A stretch of DNA of 64,000 nt, from positions 1-64,000 of the forward strand of contig CBFFZW010000012.1 of the NCBI GenBank assembly GCA_965646445.1, written 5' to 3'. This document shows, piece after piece, positions 6,668 to 13,668 of the stretch; the first letter of the stretch is position 1; each line of letters opens with the position of its first letter. The notes under the pieces are model-generated. The model saw only the letters and a list, made by a program, of their open reading frames with translations, had not been told where the DNA came from and did no database searches. Made by a program: the position numbers and the translations under genes. The DNA is from UBA11524 sp965646445. Lineage in GTDB: Bacteria > Bacillota > Clostridia > Christensenellales > Aristaeellaceae.

Positions 6668-8193
6668 CAAAATGTCCCCTCCTTCCAAGGGCTTCGCCCT
6701 GTTTTCCGTCCATCGGGCACGGCGTTCGAGTTGCGCGTCGCGCTGGCGGCTTGTCTGACGGGGGCCTTCGGCCCCTTTTTTCCGCCCGTCTCGTCCGACG
6801 CTGAAGGCTTTGCACGCGACCCATCGTCATTGACGTTTGGCTCCCGGTCGCCCAGCCAGGCCTCGGCGTCCAGGGCGTGGCCGTCCTCGATGATGACGGT
6901 GCATTCGCTGCCCGTGCTCACCCGGGTGGCGATGACCTGCAGGCCCTCCCGCTCCAGCCACGCGCCGAAGTCGCGCAGGGTGTCCCGGTCGAACTGCTCC
7001 AGCTTGTCCATCAGCAGGAAGCCGCACTGGGGCCACGTGGCCCGGGCGATGGCGGCGGAGACCATCAGCTGCTCCGCGCCGGACATGTCCCCCCAGGTGT
7101 GGCCCTTGTACGTCAGGCGACCTTCCTCCACGGAGAGCCCGGGCAGGGGTAGGGGCGCGCCGTCCAGGAGCGACCGCCGGGCCGTGCGCAGGTTTTCGAG
7201 GGTGACGGTCAGCTGGTTGTACTGGCCGGACAGGTCTTCGGCCTCCGCGACGGCCTTCTGCCTGTCCAGATTCTGCCGGATGCGCCGGTTCATGTCATCC
7301 ACCCGGTCGATGGCGGCCTCTAACTCCGCCGTGGATTCGTCGTGCAGGTCGAGGGCGTCCTGCCGGGCGACGGACAGCTTGTCCTCGCATTCCGCCAGGG
7401 CAGCCTTGGCCTCCGAGAGCCGCTCCGCCAAGGCCGCGACCTGCTCCCGCTGCCGGGCAGTCTTTTCCGCCCACAGCGCCGCCTGCTCCCGCAGACGCTG
7501 GTTAGCCCCGTTCTTCGCCAGGATGGCCTGCTGCTGCCGGATCAGCTCCGCCGCGCTGACGGGCTCCTCCGGCAGCCCCTCATGGCAGGGCAGTTCCTTG
7601 ACCAGGGCAGCCTTCCGTGCGGCCATCTGTCCGATGGCGTGGCGGTCGCTGTAGCAGGCGGCTTCCCGGCGCTCCAGGTCGCGCAGCTGATCGCCCACAC
7701 CGATGATGCCCAGCAGGGCGTCGGCCTTCTCCTTGTCGCTGGCTGCCATGAACTTCGGCAGGTCGATGGCGAACTGGCCGATGAACTCGTTCAGCAGCGT
7801 CTGGCCATAGCGCTGGCCGGTGGGGTCGGTGACGGTGAGGGCGGAGTTCTTGCCCTTGCGCTCCACGATCAGGCCGTTGGACAGCTCCACGCGGATGGCG
7901 GGGTTCAGCACCGAGCCCTCCCGCCGGGGCGCGTCGGGGCGGTACTTGTCCCCGCCCAGGGCCCAGGCGATGGCGTCCAGCACGCTGGTCTTGCCCTGGC
8001 CGTTGCCACCGCCCAGGATGGTCAGCCCGCTGGATGACGGCGTCAGCGACACCGCGCGGACGCGCTTGACGTTCTCCAATTGCAGGGCGGTGATCTTTAT
8101 GGGGGTTTCACCCCCATTTTTCCGACCGTCGGGCACGGCGTTCGCATTGAGCGTCGCGCTGGCGGCTCGACCGGCAATGAATGGTTCACACAT
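6667..8193 (-). CDS. SMC/RecF-like AAA ATPase of phage
   Basis: A RecF/SbcC/SMC-type ATPase with a central coiled coil, probably the large partner in phage recombination. After an unusual N-terminal extension comes ITALQLENVKRVRAVSLTP, Walker A LGGGNGQGKTSVLDAI, then a long Ala/Glu/Gln/Arg coiled-coil region (about residues 190-330), and an ABC-like signature GDMSGAEQLMVSAAIA with FLLMDKLEQFD as Walker B. Both termini carry repeat-derived sequence: AASATLNANAVPDGRK at residues about 11-26 and DGSRAKPSASDETGGKKG plus AASATRNSNAVPDGRK near the end. A shorter start near ITALQL would be the family norm, but no ATG is there; the ATG at 8193 has GGAGAGGT upstream. TGATG overlap couples it to the Sak4-like gene. 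Confidence 0.75.
   Translation of the reverse strand: MCEPFIAGRAASATLNANAVPDGRKNGGETPIKITALQLENVKRVRAVSLTPSSSGLTILGGGNGQGKTSVLDAIAWALGGDKYRPDAPRREGSVLNPAIRVELSNGLIVERKGKNSALTVTDPTGQRYGQTLLNEFIGQFAIDLPKFMAASDKEKADALLGIIGVGDQLRDLERREAACYSDRHAIGQMAARKAALVKELPCHEGLPEEPVSAAELIRQQQAILAKNGANQRLREQAALWAEKTARQREQVAALAERLSEAKAALAECEDKLSVARQDALDLHDESTAELEAAIDRVDDMNRRIRQNLDRQKAVAEAEDLSGQYNQLTVTLENLRTARRSLLDGAPLPLPGLSVEEGRLTYKGHTWGDMSGAEQLMVSAAIARATWPQCGFLLMDKLEQFDRDTLRDFGAWLEREGLQVIATRVSTGSECTVIIEDGHALDAEAWLGDREPNVNDDGSRAKPSASDETGGKKGPKAPVRQAASATRNSNAVPDGRKTGRSPWKEGTF
6700..6830. repeat. Intragenic dispersed repeat, copies B and C (composite)
   Basis: Two repeat modules lie in tandem at the 3' end of the SMC-like gene. 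6771-6826 matches copy A (5811-5876). 6703-6761 matches copy D (8107-8172), sharing CGGGCACGGCGTTCG and GCGTCGCGCTGGCGGCT. All copies are read in the same frame and orientation. Confidence 0.75.
8107..8172. repeat. Intragenic dispersed repeat, copy D
   Basis: Lies in the first 30 codons of the SMC-like gene and matches 6703-6761 over CGGGCACGGCGTTCG...GCGTCGCGCTGGCGGCT with few differences; encodes AASATLNANAVPDGRKNGG, absent from the ATPase family core. Confidence 0.75.
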
Positions 8194-8280
8194 TGATTGA
8201 AATACCTCTCCTTCTGTGATAGAATGAGGGCGGATCGGGTGTCAAACGATCTGCCCTGGCTCCCTGACTGCTGCGAACGG

Positions 8281-8490
8281 TCAGGGGGCCTTTTGGCGTG
8301 TGACGGGCGACGTCCAGCCGGCGGCCCAGTGGCCCCAGGGCTGGGCAGGGTCGATGCTGCGCCGCCCCGGACGGCGGGGATTGCGCTGGGCCCTCAGCCA
8401 TGCGCGCAGGCGGGCCAGCGGGCTGACGGCGCAGGGGGCCGCCCGCATGGTCTGCGTCCAGCGGCCTTGGTGGGTGTGGTGGTCGATCAT
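8281..8490 (-). CDS. Small basic phage protein, unknown function (69 aa)
   Basis: An unrecognised 69-residue, Arg/Pro/His-rich protein starting MIDHHTHQGRWTQTM. Its start is supported by AAGGAGGT about nine bases upstream of the ATG at 8490 and by a 4-base overlap with the preceding gene. The composition (many Arg, Trp, Pro) suggests nucleic-acid contact, but no motif is recognised. Confidence 0.5.
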   Translation of the reverse strand: MIDHHTHQGRWTQTMRAAPCAVSPLARLRAWLRAQRNPRRPGRRSIDPAQPWGHWAAGWTSPVTRQKAP

Positions 8491-8711
8491 GATGGGGGTA
8501 CCTCCTTTTCCTGGGTAATAAGGCGCAGGATGGGGGCCTTGAAGATGCGCAGGTTCCGGCCTCGCCACAAATGGGGTAGGGTCAGCTTGCCGTCTCTGGC
8601 AGTCAGGTTGTACCAGTAAGGGCTCCCGCCCAGGACTTGCGCCACCTGGGCCGGGCTCAAGGTTTCCGCTTCATGGTTTTTCAAATAGCGGATGCGCTCC
8701 TCGTGGGTCAT
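8487..8711 (-). CDS. Small phage protein with possible helix-turn-helix (74 aa)
   Basis: A 74-residue protein. MTHEERIRYLKNHEAE is followed by TLSPAQVAQVLGGSPYWYNL, which reads like the helix-turn-helix of excisionase/AlpA-like or helix_turn_helix_17 proteins, in which a conserved pair of helices precedes a tyrosine-rich recognition region. AAAGGAGG precedes the ATG at 8711. It sits between the antirepressor and the SMC-like gene in the leftward early operon, a usual place for small regulators. The function is inferred only from this pattern. Confidence 0.6.
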   Translation of the reverse strand: MTHEERIRYLKNHEAETLSPAQVAQVLGGSPYWYNLTARDGKLTLPHLWRGRNLRIFKAPILRLITQEKEVPPS

Positions 8712-8736
8712 GGATGGGGCCTCCTTTCGTGGGGCT

Positions 8737-9481
8737 TTACAGCCCTTGCGTCAGCAGCCGGAAAGTCTCCCGGCCTTTGGGGGTGATGAGCGTCTGTGTG
8801 CCGCTCCACTTGGTACGGCCGTTGTAGCACTCCTTGACCTCGAACAAGCCAGTGTTCTTGCTGTTGGCCTTGGGCTTGAGGTTGCCGTGGTTGTCGCGGT
8901 AGACGTAGCCCTTATCGAGCAAAAAGCCAATAAAGGTCTTTTCGGCGACGCCCAGTTGCTTGGCCGTGTCGCGGAAGTTGGTCAGCAGGTTGCGATCCAC
9001 CAGCTGATCGAAGTAGTCCGCCTTGGGCTGCATCACCTGTGCGCGGACGGTCAGCTCGCTGTTGGCGGCTTCGAGGTGATGCACCTGGCCTTGCAGCTTG
9101 CCGATGGTCTGGTCGGCCACACGCAGGGCACGGGCCATCAGTTGGTCAGGGCTGTTCCAGGCGTTCTCCACCTCGATCAGGTAACGCCGCACCTGCTTGC
9201 CTGCCTCGGTGCGCTGGAGCATGCACAGCTCCTTGGCCATGGAGAGGGGTGAGGTGGTGGTCGAGAAGCTCACGGGAGACCTCACGCGGCCCCTCGGTTT
9301 GAACTCTAACAATTTTGTTAGCGTTGAAATCCCGCTCTGCTTCGAAACCGTATTCGCACATACGGGTAAACCACATAGTGTAAGGGGTTTCGATCCCCAG
9401 CCGCTCGTGGAGCTCCCGCCCGCTGACGGGGTAGTTGCTGTCCTCGTTGATGACCAGGAGATTCGTGAGATTTTCGTTCAT
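8737..9481 (-). pseudogene. Phage antirepressor (AntA/AntB N-domain plus KilAC C-domain), frameshifted
   Basis: The intact family member would be a two-domain antirepressor that promotes lytic induction. The N-terminal reading frame, from ATG at 9481 (AAAGGAGG upstream), gives NYPVSGRELHERLGIETPY and FNANKIVRVQTEGPREVS, the AntA/AntB core. The C-terminal part lies in another frame: SMAKELCMLQRTEAGKQVRRYLI, then the KilAC domain with TAKQLGVAEKTFIGFLLDKG. The two frames meet at a run of four G on the plus strand (9246-9249). Removing one base yields DHHLTLSMAKEL, the expected family sequence, so this is a single-base insertion: either a real inactivating mutation or a sequencing error. Confidence 0.8.
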
Positions 9482-9497
9482 GGGGTTCCTCCTTTCA

Positions 9498-9716
9498 TTA
9501 GAATTCCGCTTTAAGCGTATTCTTTCCGAAAAAAATATAGTCTGCTGGAAATCGATACAGGCACTCGATTTTTTTGACCATATCCCAGTCAGGTACCGTT
9601 TTACCGCTCTCATAGTGCTGGAGTGTCCGCCGACTGATGCCAAGCTGACCTGCTGCAGCCTCCTGTGTCATTTTTGCATTGACACGAGCGGCTTCCAGCG
9701 TTATCCTGGGGTACAT
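9498..9716 (-). CDS. XRE-family Cro-like regulator
   Basis: A 72-residue helix-turn-helix protein, predicted to be the Cro-like early regulator of prophage 1. The motif runs from NAKMTQEAAAGQLGISRRTL through QHYESGKTVPDWDMVKKI, the standard XRE five-helix core. It is divergent from the CI-like gene at 9851, and AAGGAGGTGATCAC precedes its ATG. Its own promoter has TTGACA and TATGAT with 17-base spacing (9737-9765). Its last codons coincide with a candidate operator (9503-9519) placed just upstream of the antirepressor gene. Confidence 0.85.
   Translation of the reverse strand: MYPRITLEAARVNAKMTQEAAAGQLGISRRTLQHYESGKTVPDWDMVKKIECLYRFPADYIFFGKNTLKAEF
9503..9519. promoter_or_regulatory. Candidate repressor operator, site 1
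   Basis: ATTCCGCTTTAAGCGTA, containing the near-palindrome CGCTT-A-AAGCG on the complementary strand. It matches 15 of 17 bases of site 2 in the divergent promoter region. Confidence 0.5.
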
Positions 9717-9736
9717 GTGATCACCTCCTTGTCAAT

Positions 9737-9765
9737 ATCATACTACGCCCAAAGCGGAATGTCAA
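9737..9765 (-). promoter_or_regulatory. Leftward early promoter with operator site 2
   Basis: On the minus strand: TTGACA (9765-9760), 17-base spacer, TATGAT (9742-9737). The spacer contains ATTCCGCTTTGGGCGTA, nearly the same as site 1 at 9503-9519, so a repressor bound here would cover the promoter. Confidence 0.7.
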
Positions 9766-9795
9766 TACCTTGTGCAAAAGCTTTTACGCTTTTAG

Positions 9796-9823
9796 TTGAC
9801 AAAACTTCGCAATCTGATATAAT
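9796..9823 (+). promoter_or_regulatory. Rightward promoter of the CI-like gene
   Basis: TTGACA at 9796-9801 and TATAAT at 9818-9823 with a 16-base spacer, 28 bases before the repressor ATG; AGGAGGA lies between. Confidence 0.75.
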
Positions 9824-9850
9824 AAGTACTGAGAGGAGGACACAACTACC

Positions 9851-10246
9851 ATGCCAGAAAACGCAAGAGCAATTTTTGTAAGCAATCTAAAAAGTCTCAT
9901 GGCTGCCAAGGGTGTCGAGCAGGTCGATATGGTAGCGGCGCTCGGACTTACGGCCTCGACCATATCGGACTGGGTGACAGGGAAGAAGTACCCGCGCATC
10001 GACCGCATGCAGATGTTGGCGGACTACTTTGACGTTCCCATGTCAGTGCTGACCATCCAGCAGACTTCCCAAGACCTGCATCCTGCCACCGTCGTTCCCT
10101 TTGGCCCGAATGATGAGGATCCGGCACGCATGGTCACAACGGAAGAGGAGTACGATTTGCTGAAGGCATATCGCGGCGCGGAGGAAACCGCCCGCCGATA
10201 TGCGCTTGAAATGCTGCGAGCCCATCAGTTGAATCTCTGCGAATGA
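9851..10246 (+). CDS. CI-like XRE-family repressor
   Basis: A 131-residue helix-turn-helix protein, likely the lysogeny repressor. The N-terminal domain reads FVSNLKSLMAAKGVEQVDMV then ALGLTASTISDWVTGKKYPR and ADYFDVPMSVL, a complete XRE fold. The C-terminal half is acidic (TTEEEYDLLKAYRGAEE) and lacks the S24 serine-protease residues of LexA/CI-type repressors, so it is a short repressor of the kind removed by an antirepressor rather than by self-cleavage. That fits the (broken) antirepressor gene nearby. It is divergent from the Cro-like gene and has its own consensus promoter. Confidence 0.82.
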   Translation: MPENARAIFVSNLKSLMAAKGVEQVDMVAALGLTASTISDWVTGKKYPRIDRMQMLADYFDVPMSVLTIQQTSQDLHPATVVPFGPNDEDPARMVTTEEEYDLLKAYRGAEETARRYALEMLRAHQLNLCE

Positions 10247-10282
10247 GGATAGGGTGAAAGAAGGAAAGAGAGGTACAAAAGT

Positions 10283-11218
10283 ATGCCCTGGCGCTTTCGA
10301 CGTTCTATTAAACTTTTGCCAGGTATGAAAATCAATTTCGGCAAGAAGTCCGCCAGCGTGACCGTCGGGGGCCGCCTGGCCCGCACGACGTACAGCACGA
10401 CGGGCCGCCAGACCAGCAGCTACAGCGTGCCGGGAACGGGGCTGTATTACACGACATCAACGAACGGCCGCGCCAGGCGCTCCGAACGGCGAAGAGCGCC
10501 GCCGCCCAAGCCGCCCTTTTACCAGCGTACATGGTTCATTGTCCTGATGCTGATTCTGCTGCCGCCGGTGGGCATCGCGCTGATGTGGCTGTACCGCAGG
10601 GAATGGCGTATGCCGGTCAAAATCGCGGCCACCGCCCTGTCCCTGCTTTGGTTCATCGTCCTGGTGACGCCGAAGCCCGCGTCGGATCCCGTACAGCCCA
10701 CGGCGCCGGTTCAGGCGTCCACCGCCGCGCCCACGCTGTCGGCCACCAGCGCGCCGACGTCAGCGCCTGCCAGTACCCCGACGTCAGCGCCGACGAGCAC
10801 GCCAACGTCAACACCCACCGGCGCCCCGACATCAGCACCCACCGCGACGGTCGTGCCAACCCTGCAAAAGGGCGACGCGGGGGAGGACGTGCGCGCCATA
10901 CAGGCAATGCTGATCGAGCTGGGCTATCTGTCCGGCTCGGCGGACGGCCAATATGGCACGGGTACCCGCAGCGCGGTGAAGGACTTTCAGAAGCAAAACG
11001 GTCTGACGGATGACGGTGTGGCGGGGCCGAAGACCATCGAGCAACTGTTCAGCCTTTCCGCTCAGACGGAGCAGAAGGAAACCTACGTCTGGATCCCCAC
11101 CGACGGCGGGACGAAGTACCACAACAATGCCGATTGCAGCAATATGAACAACCCGCAGCGCGTTACGGAAGCGGAGGCAAAGAACAGGGGCTTCACCCCC
11201 TGTCAGCGCTGCCACTGA
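10283..11218 (+). CDS. DUF4236 membrane protein with peptidoglycan-binding domain
   Basis: A 311-residue, modular protein of unknown role. Residues 1-60 match DUF4236 (MPWRFRRSIKLLPGMKINFG, then SYSVPGTGLYYTTS). Two membrane helices follow at about 84-104 (WFIVLMLILLPPVGIALMWL) and 112-127. Next is a Thr/Ser/Pro/Ala linker with many SAPTS-type repeats (about 133-190), then a PG_binding_1 domain (GDAGEDVRAIQAMLIELGYL, DGQYGTGTRSAVKDFQ, DGVAGPKTIEQL). The C-terminus has a Cys pattern KYHNNADCSN...GFTPCQRC resembling metal-binding tails of surface nucleases. It lies between the repressor and the integrase, so it is probably expressed in the lysogen and may alter the host envelope, for example as superinfection exclusion (inference). 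Confidence 0.75.
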   Translation: MPWRFRRSIKLLPGMKINFGKKSASVTVGGRLARTTYSTTGRQTSSYSVPGTGLYYTTSTNGRARRSERRRAPPPKPPFYQRTWFIVLMLILLPPVGIALMWLYRREWRMPVKIAATALSLLWFIVLVTPKPASDPVQPTAPVQASTAAPTLSATSAPTSAPASTPTSAPTSTPTSTPTGAPTSAPTATVVPTLQKGDAGEDVRAIQAMLIELGYLSGSADGQYGTGTRSAVKDFQKQNGLTDDGVAGPKTIEQLFSLSAQTEQKETYVWIPTDGGTKYHNNADCSNMNNPQRVTEAEAKNRGFTPCQRCH

Positions 11219-11286
11219 TGTGGCTGATCGAAGTAGTCACCCTCCACGCGGATGGTGTGGATAAAAAACAAGAAAGGAGGCCCATC

Positions 11287-12396
11287 ATGCTCTGCCGCAA
11301 GTGCCAGCGTGTCCTGGATGACCAGTGGATCAGCTGCCCCTACTGCCATACGATCATCACGCCCCAGCGCCGCGCTCGCAGGCGCGGCAACGGCATGGGA
11401 ACGGCCTATAAACGTGGCCGCACCTGGACGGCGTGCGTCACGGTGGAAAGCTACGCCCGGGACGGCAAGGTCATCCAGCGGCGGAAGACGAAGGGCGGCT
11501 TCCCCACCGAGACGAAGGCCCTGCAATACTGCGCCATCTTAGCCTCCCAGACGGAGACCCGCCGAAGCCCCACCCTCTCCTACTACTGGGAGGTCTTCAG
11601 CCGCGGCAAGATGGCCAAACTGTCCGCCAGCAAGCAGACCGCCTATGAGATCGCCTACGAAAAGCTGGGCGACCTGCGAGGGAAGGCCATTGGCAAGCTG
11701 TCCGTGGCCGATCTGCAGGCCATCATTAACGCCACCTGCCCCACCTACTATCCCGCCCGGGATATGCGGGTGCTGCTGAATCATCTCTACAAGCTGGCCG
11801 CGGCTGATGGCCATGCGAACCCAGGCCTTCCGCCGCTGTTGGAGCTGCCCAAGTTGGAGGAGGCGGAGGCCGAGCCCTTCACCCATCAGGAGCAGGAACT
11901 ACTGTGGATGGCCTACGAGCGTGGCCAGGCTGACTGCGCCATGCCGCTGATCATGATCTACACAGGCATTATGCCCGGAGAGCTTCGCCAGATGACCACC
12001 GCCATGATCGACTGGGAGCACAAGCAAATCGTGGGTGCAGGGCTGAAGACGCCCACCCGGCGCAAGCAATCTGTCCTGCTACCGGATGCCATCCTCCCCG
12101 TCCTGGAGGACGCTGCAAAACGCTGCGGCGAGGGGCTGCTCTTCCCCATGGACAAGACCACCTTCTACGAGCGCTACTACGCCGCCCTGGATGGCGCAGG
12201 CATCACCCGTCACCTGTCCCCCTACGCCTGCCGGCATACTGCCGCCACCGCCCTGGCCATCGACAAAAACGTGGCTCCTCAGACCCTTCAGCGCCTGATG
12301 CGGTGGGGCTCCACCCGCATGGCCGACCGCTACGTCCACCCCGACGACACCACCGCCCGCGCCGCCCTGAACCTCGGTTCCCACCTCACATCGTAG
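11287..12396 (+). CDS. int: Tyrosine recombinase (prophage integrase) with N-terminal zinc ribbon
   Basis: It integrates prophage 1 into the tRNA-Ser gene whose 3' part lies directly downstream. The 369-residue protein starts with a CxxC...CPYC zinc ribbon (MLCRKCQRVLDDQWISCPYC), then a basic AP2-like arm-binding region (GTAYKRGRTWTACVTVE), a SAM-like core-binding domain (about 100-180) and the catalytic domain. Catalytic positions are partly non-standard: the box-I segment is YTGIMPGELRQM, with Met where Arg is usual, and box II is SPYACRHTA. The nucleophile is the Tyr in MADRYVHPDD. Start 11287 is preceded by AGAAAGGAGG. The stop is 54 bases from the tRNA fragment. Confidence 0.9.
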   Translation: MLCRKCQRVLDDQWISCPYCHTIITPQRRARRRGNGMGTAYKRGRTWTACVTVESYARDGKVIQRRKTKGGFPTETKALQYCAILASQTETRRSPTLSYYWEVFSRGKMAKLSASKQTAYEIAYEKLGDLRGKAIGKLSVADLQAIINATCPTYYPARDMRVLLNHLYKLAAADGHANPGLPPLLELPKLEEAEAEPFTHQEQELLWMAYERGQADCAMPLIMIYTGIMPGELRQMTTAMIDWEHKQIVGAGLKTPTRRKQSVLLPDAILPVLEDAAKRCGEGLLFPMDKTTFYERYYAALDGAGITRHLSPYACRHTAATALAIDKNVAPQTLQRLMRWGSTRMADRYVHPDDTTARAALNLGSHLTS

Positions 12397-12450
12397 CTTA
12401 CAATTAGTCTACAACGTCCCATAAAGCCTTATGGCGTAAAGGAGTGTGTG

Positions 12451-12512
12451 CCCCTGCTAAGGGAGTAGTGTGGGTAACCGCAGCCCGGGTTCAAATCCCG
12501 GCTTCTCCGCCA
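12451..12512 (+). other. 3' fragment of tRNA-Ser(GCU): prophage attachment site
   Basis: From CCCCTGCTAAGGG (anticodon GCT) through the variable arm, GGGTTCAAATCCC T-arm and ...CTTCTCCGCCA end, this is the 3' part of a tRNA-Ser. No matching 5' half lies upstream; the preceding DNA is phage-like. It is therefore an att copy created by integration into the anticodon arm, with the intact tRNA expected at the other end of the prophage. Confidence 0.8.
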
Positions 12513-12550
12513 AAAAAGCCTTGAAACTGCATTGGTTTCAAGGCTTTTTT
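12512..12550 (+). terminator. Rho-independent terminator after the tRNA-Ser fragment
   Basis: Perfect 16-bp stem AAAAAAGCCTTGAAAC / GTTTCAAGGCTTTTTT with a 7-base loop and a T run. Confidence 0.85.
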
Positions 12551-12677
12551 CTGTTTCCGGGCGTTATCATACCCTTTCGTTTACCCTTGACAGATGATTC
12601 ATGGATACCGTACCCGCTGACAGAGGTTCCGCCTGAATACGCCGAAGGTTCCTTGACGGCGCGAACTACTCTTTCCT

Positions 12678-13589
12678 TTACACAGGAGCCGTTATGCACT
12701 CGCCCGCGTTCTGGATGGTCATTTCTGCGCCGTTGGTGGAAAGCGTGATGTCGCCGTCCATCCAGGTGCCCCAGAAGCTGATGCCGCGCTTGGCAAGCAG
12801 GGATGGCATCCGATCGTTGTACAGGGTTCTTCCCATGCAGATGGCGGCTTGGGGCTTCACCGTGCCAATCCACTGGGGGCAGTTGGAGGTCTGAAGGCCG
12901 TGATGCGCCAGCTTCAGCACATCGGCCTGAAGCTCCTCGTCATAGCGCCGCATCAGCTCCAGCTCGCTTTCGATATGGATGTCGCCGGTGAAAAGCATGG
13001 AAAAGTCGCCGTAGCTGAGGCGGAAGACCAGCGACTGGATGTTCATCAGCCGGCCCGCTTCCTGGGCGGTGTCGGCTGCGATGTCCGCCGCGTCGGGCAA
13101 AGGCCACAGGAAATCAATCTGCACATCGCCAACGGTCAGCCGGTCTCCGGCCCGAACCTGGCGCACCGTGTTGTCGGCCTTCCGCAGCGTCCGAACATAT
13201 TCAAAGCAGGTGTCCAGGGTCGCTTTGTCGATTCCGCTTTGAAGGATATGGTCAAAGGTGATGGCGCCGTCCCGGTACAGAAACGGGAACGCGCCCACAT
13301 GATCCTGGTGCAGATGGCTTGCCACAAACCAGTCGATATGCTGAACATCGTGCGCCCGAAGCCAATCCTTGACATGGCGGCCCATGACAGGAACACCGCA
13401 GTCCACCAGCATGGTCTGGCCATTGGGGAAAACGATCAGCGTGCAGTCCCCATGCAGAAAAATGGGCAACAGCTTGTCGCTTTGATCGAAGAAATACATG
13501 GTCAGTTCGTCGGACGCTTCCGTTTGCGCCCAAGCGGCCGCGGATGGGAAAAGCAGCGCGATGAGGATCAACGCAAGAAAACGCTTCAT
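12678..13589 (-). CDS. Secreted metallo-beta-lactamase-fold hydrolase (ComEC/Rec2-like)
   Basis: A 303-residue exported MBL-fold hydrolase. The first 21 residues, MKRFLALILIALLFPSAAAW plus A, form a signal peptide. The metal-binding HxHxDH motif is SHLHQDHVG; LVDCGVPVMGRHVKDWL, LFTGDIHIESE and LAHHGLQTS complete the pattern of ComEC-type domains, found alone as secreted proteins in many Clostridia. The substrate is unknown; nucleic acid or nucleotide is typical for the ComEC-like group. I place the start at 13589, preceded by AAGGAGGGATTGG; upstream in-frame codons have no family match. It follows the DUF6259 gene in the same direction with an 80-base gap. Confidence 0.8.
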   Translation of the reverse strand: MKRFLALILIALLFPSAAAWAQTEASDELTMYFFDQSDKLLPIFLHGDCTLIVFPNGQTMLVDCGVPVMGRHVKDWLRAHDVQHIDWFVASHLHQDHVGAFPFLYRDGAITFDHILQSGIDKATLDTCFEYVRTLRKADNTVRQVRAGDRLTVGDVQIDFLWPLPDAADIAADTAQEAGRLMNIQSLVFRLSYGDFSMLFTGDIHIESELELMRRYDEELQADVLKLAHHGLQTSNCPQWIGTVKPQAAICMGRTLYNDRMPSLLAKRGISFWGTWMDGDITLSTNGAEMTIQNAGECITAPV

Positions 13590-13668
13590 CCAATCCCTCC
13601 TTGCTGATGCTGGCGGAATCATTCTATCATTCGCTGTGGCAGCGGTCAATAGCCCCTTGGCAAAACGC

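Larger units (their letters stand above)
1..12512. mobile_element. Prophage 1, integrase-side end (partial)
   Basis: Phage replication genes run leftward from 9716 to the window edge; a divergent CI-like repressor and integrase run rightward to a tRNA-Ser 3' fragment at 12451-12512. The order integrase, repressor, divergent Cro-like regulator, antirepressor, recombination and replication genes is that of temperate siphophages of Clostridia. No terminase, head or tail gene of this phage is inside the window; they would lie to the left of base 1. The toxin-antitoxin pair at 4378-4967 is in reverse orientation and is probably cargo. Confidence 0.85.

Noticed and set aside
12421..12512. Complete tRNA-Ser gene
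   Set aside because: The 5' acceptor and D-arm are not present upstream; only the 3' part from the anticodon arm is found.
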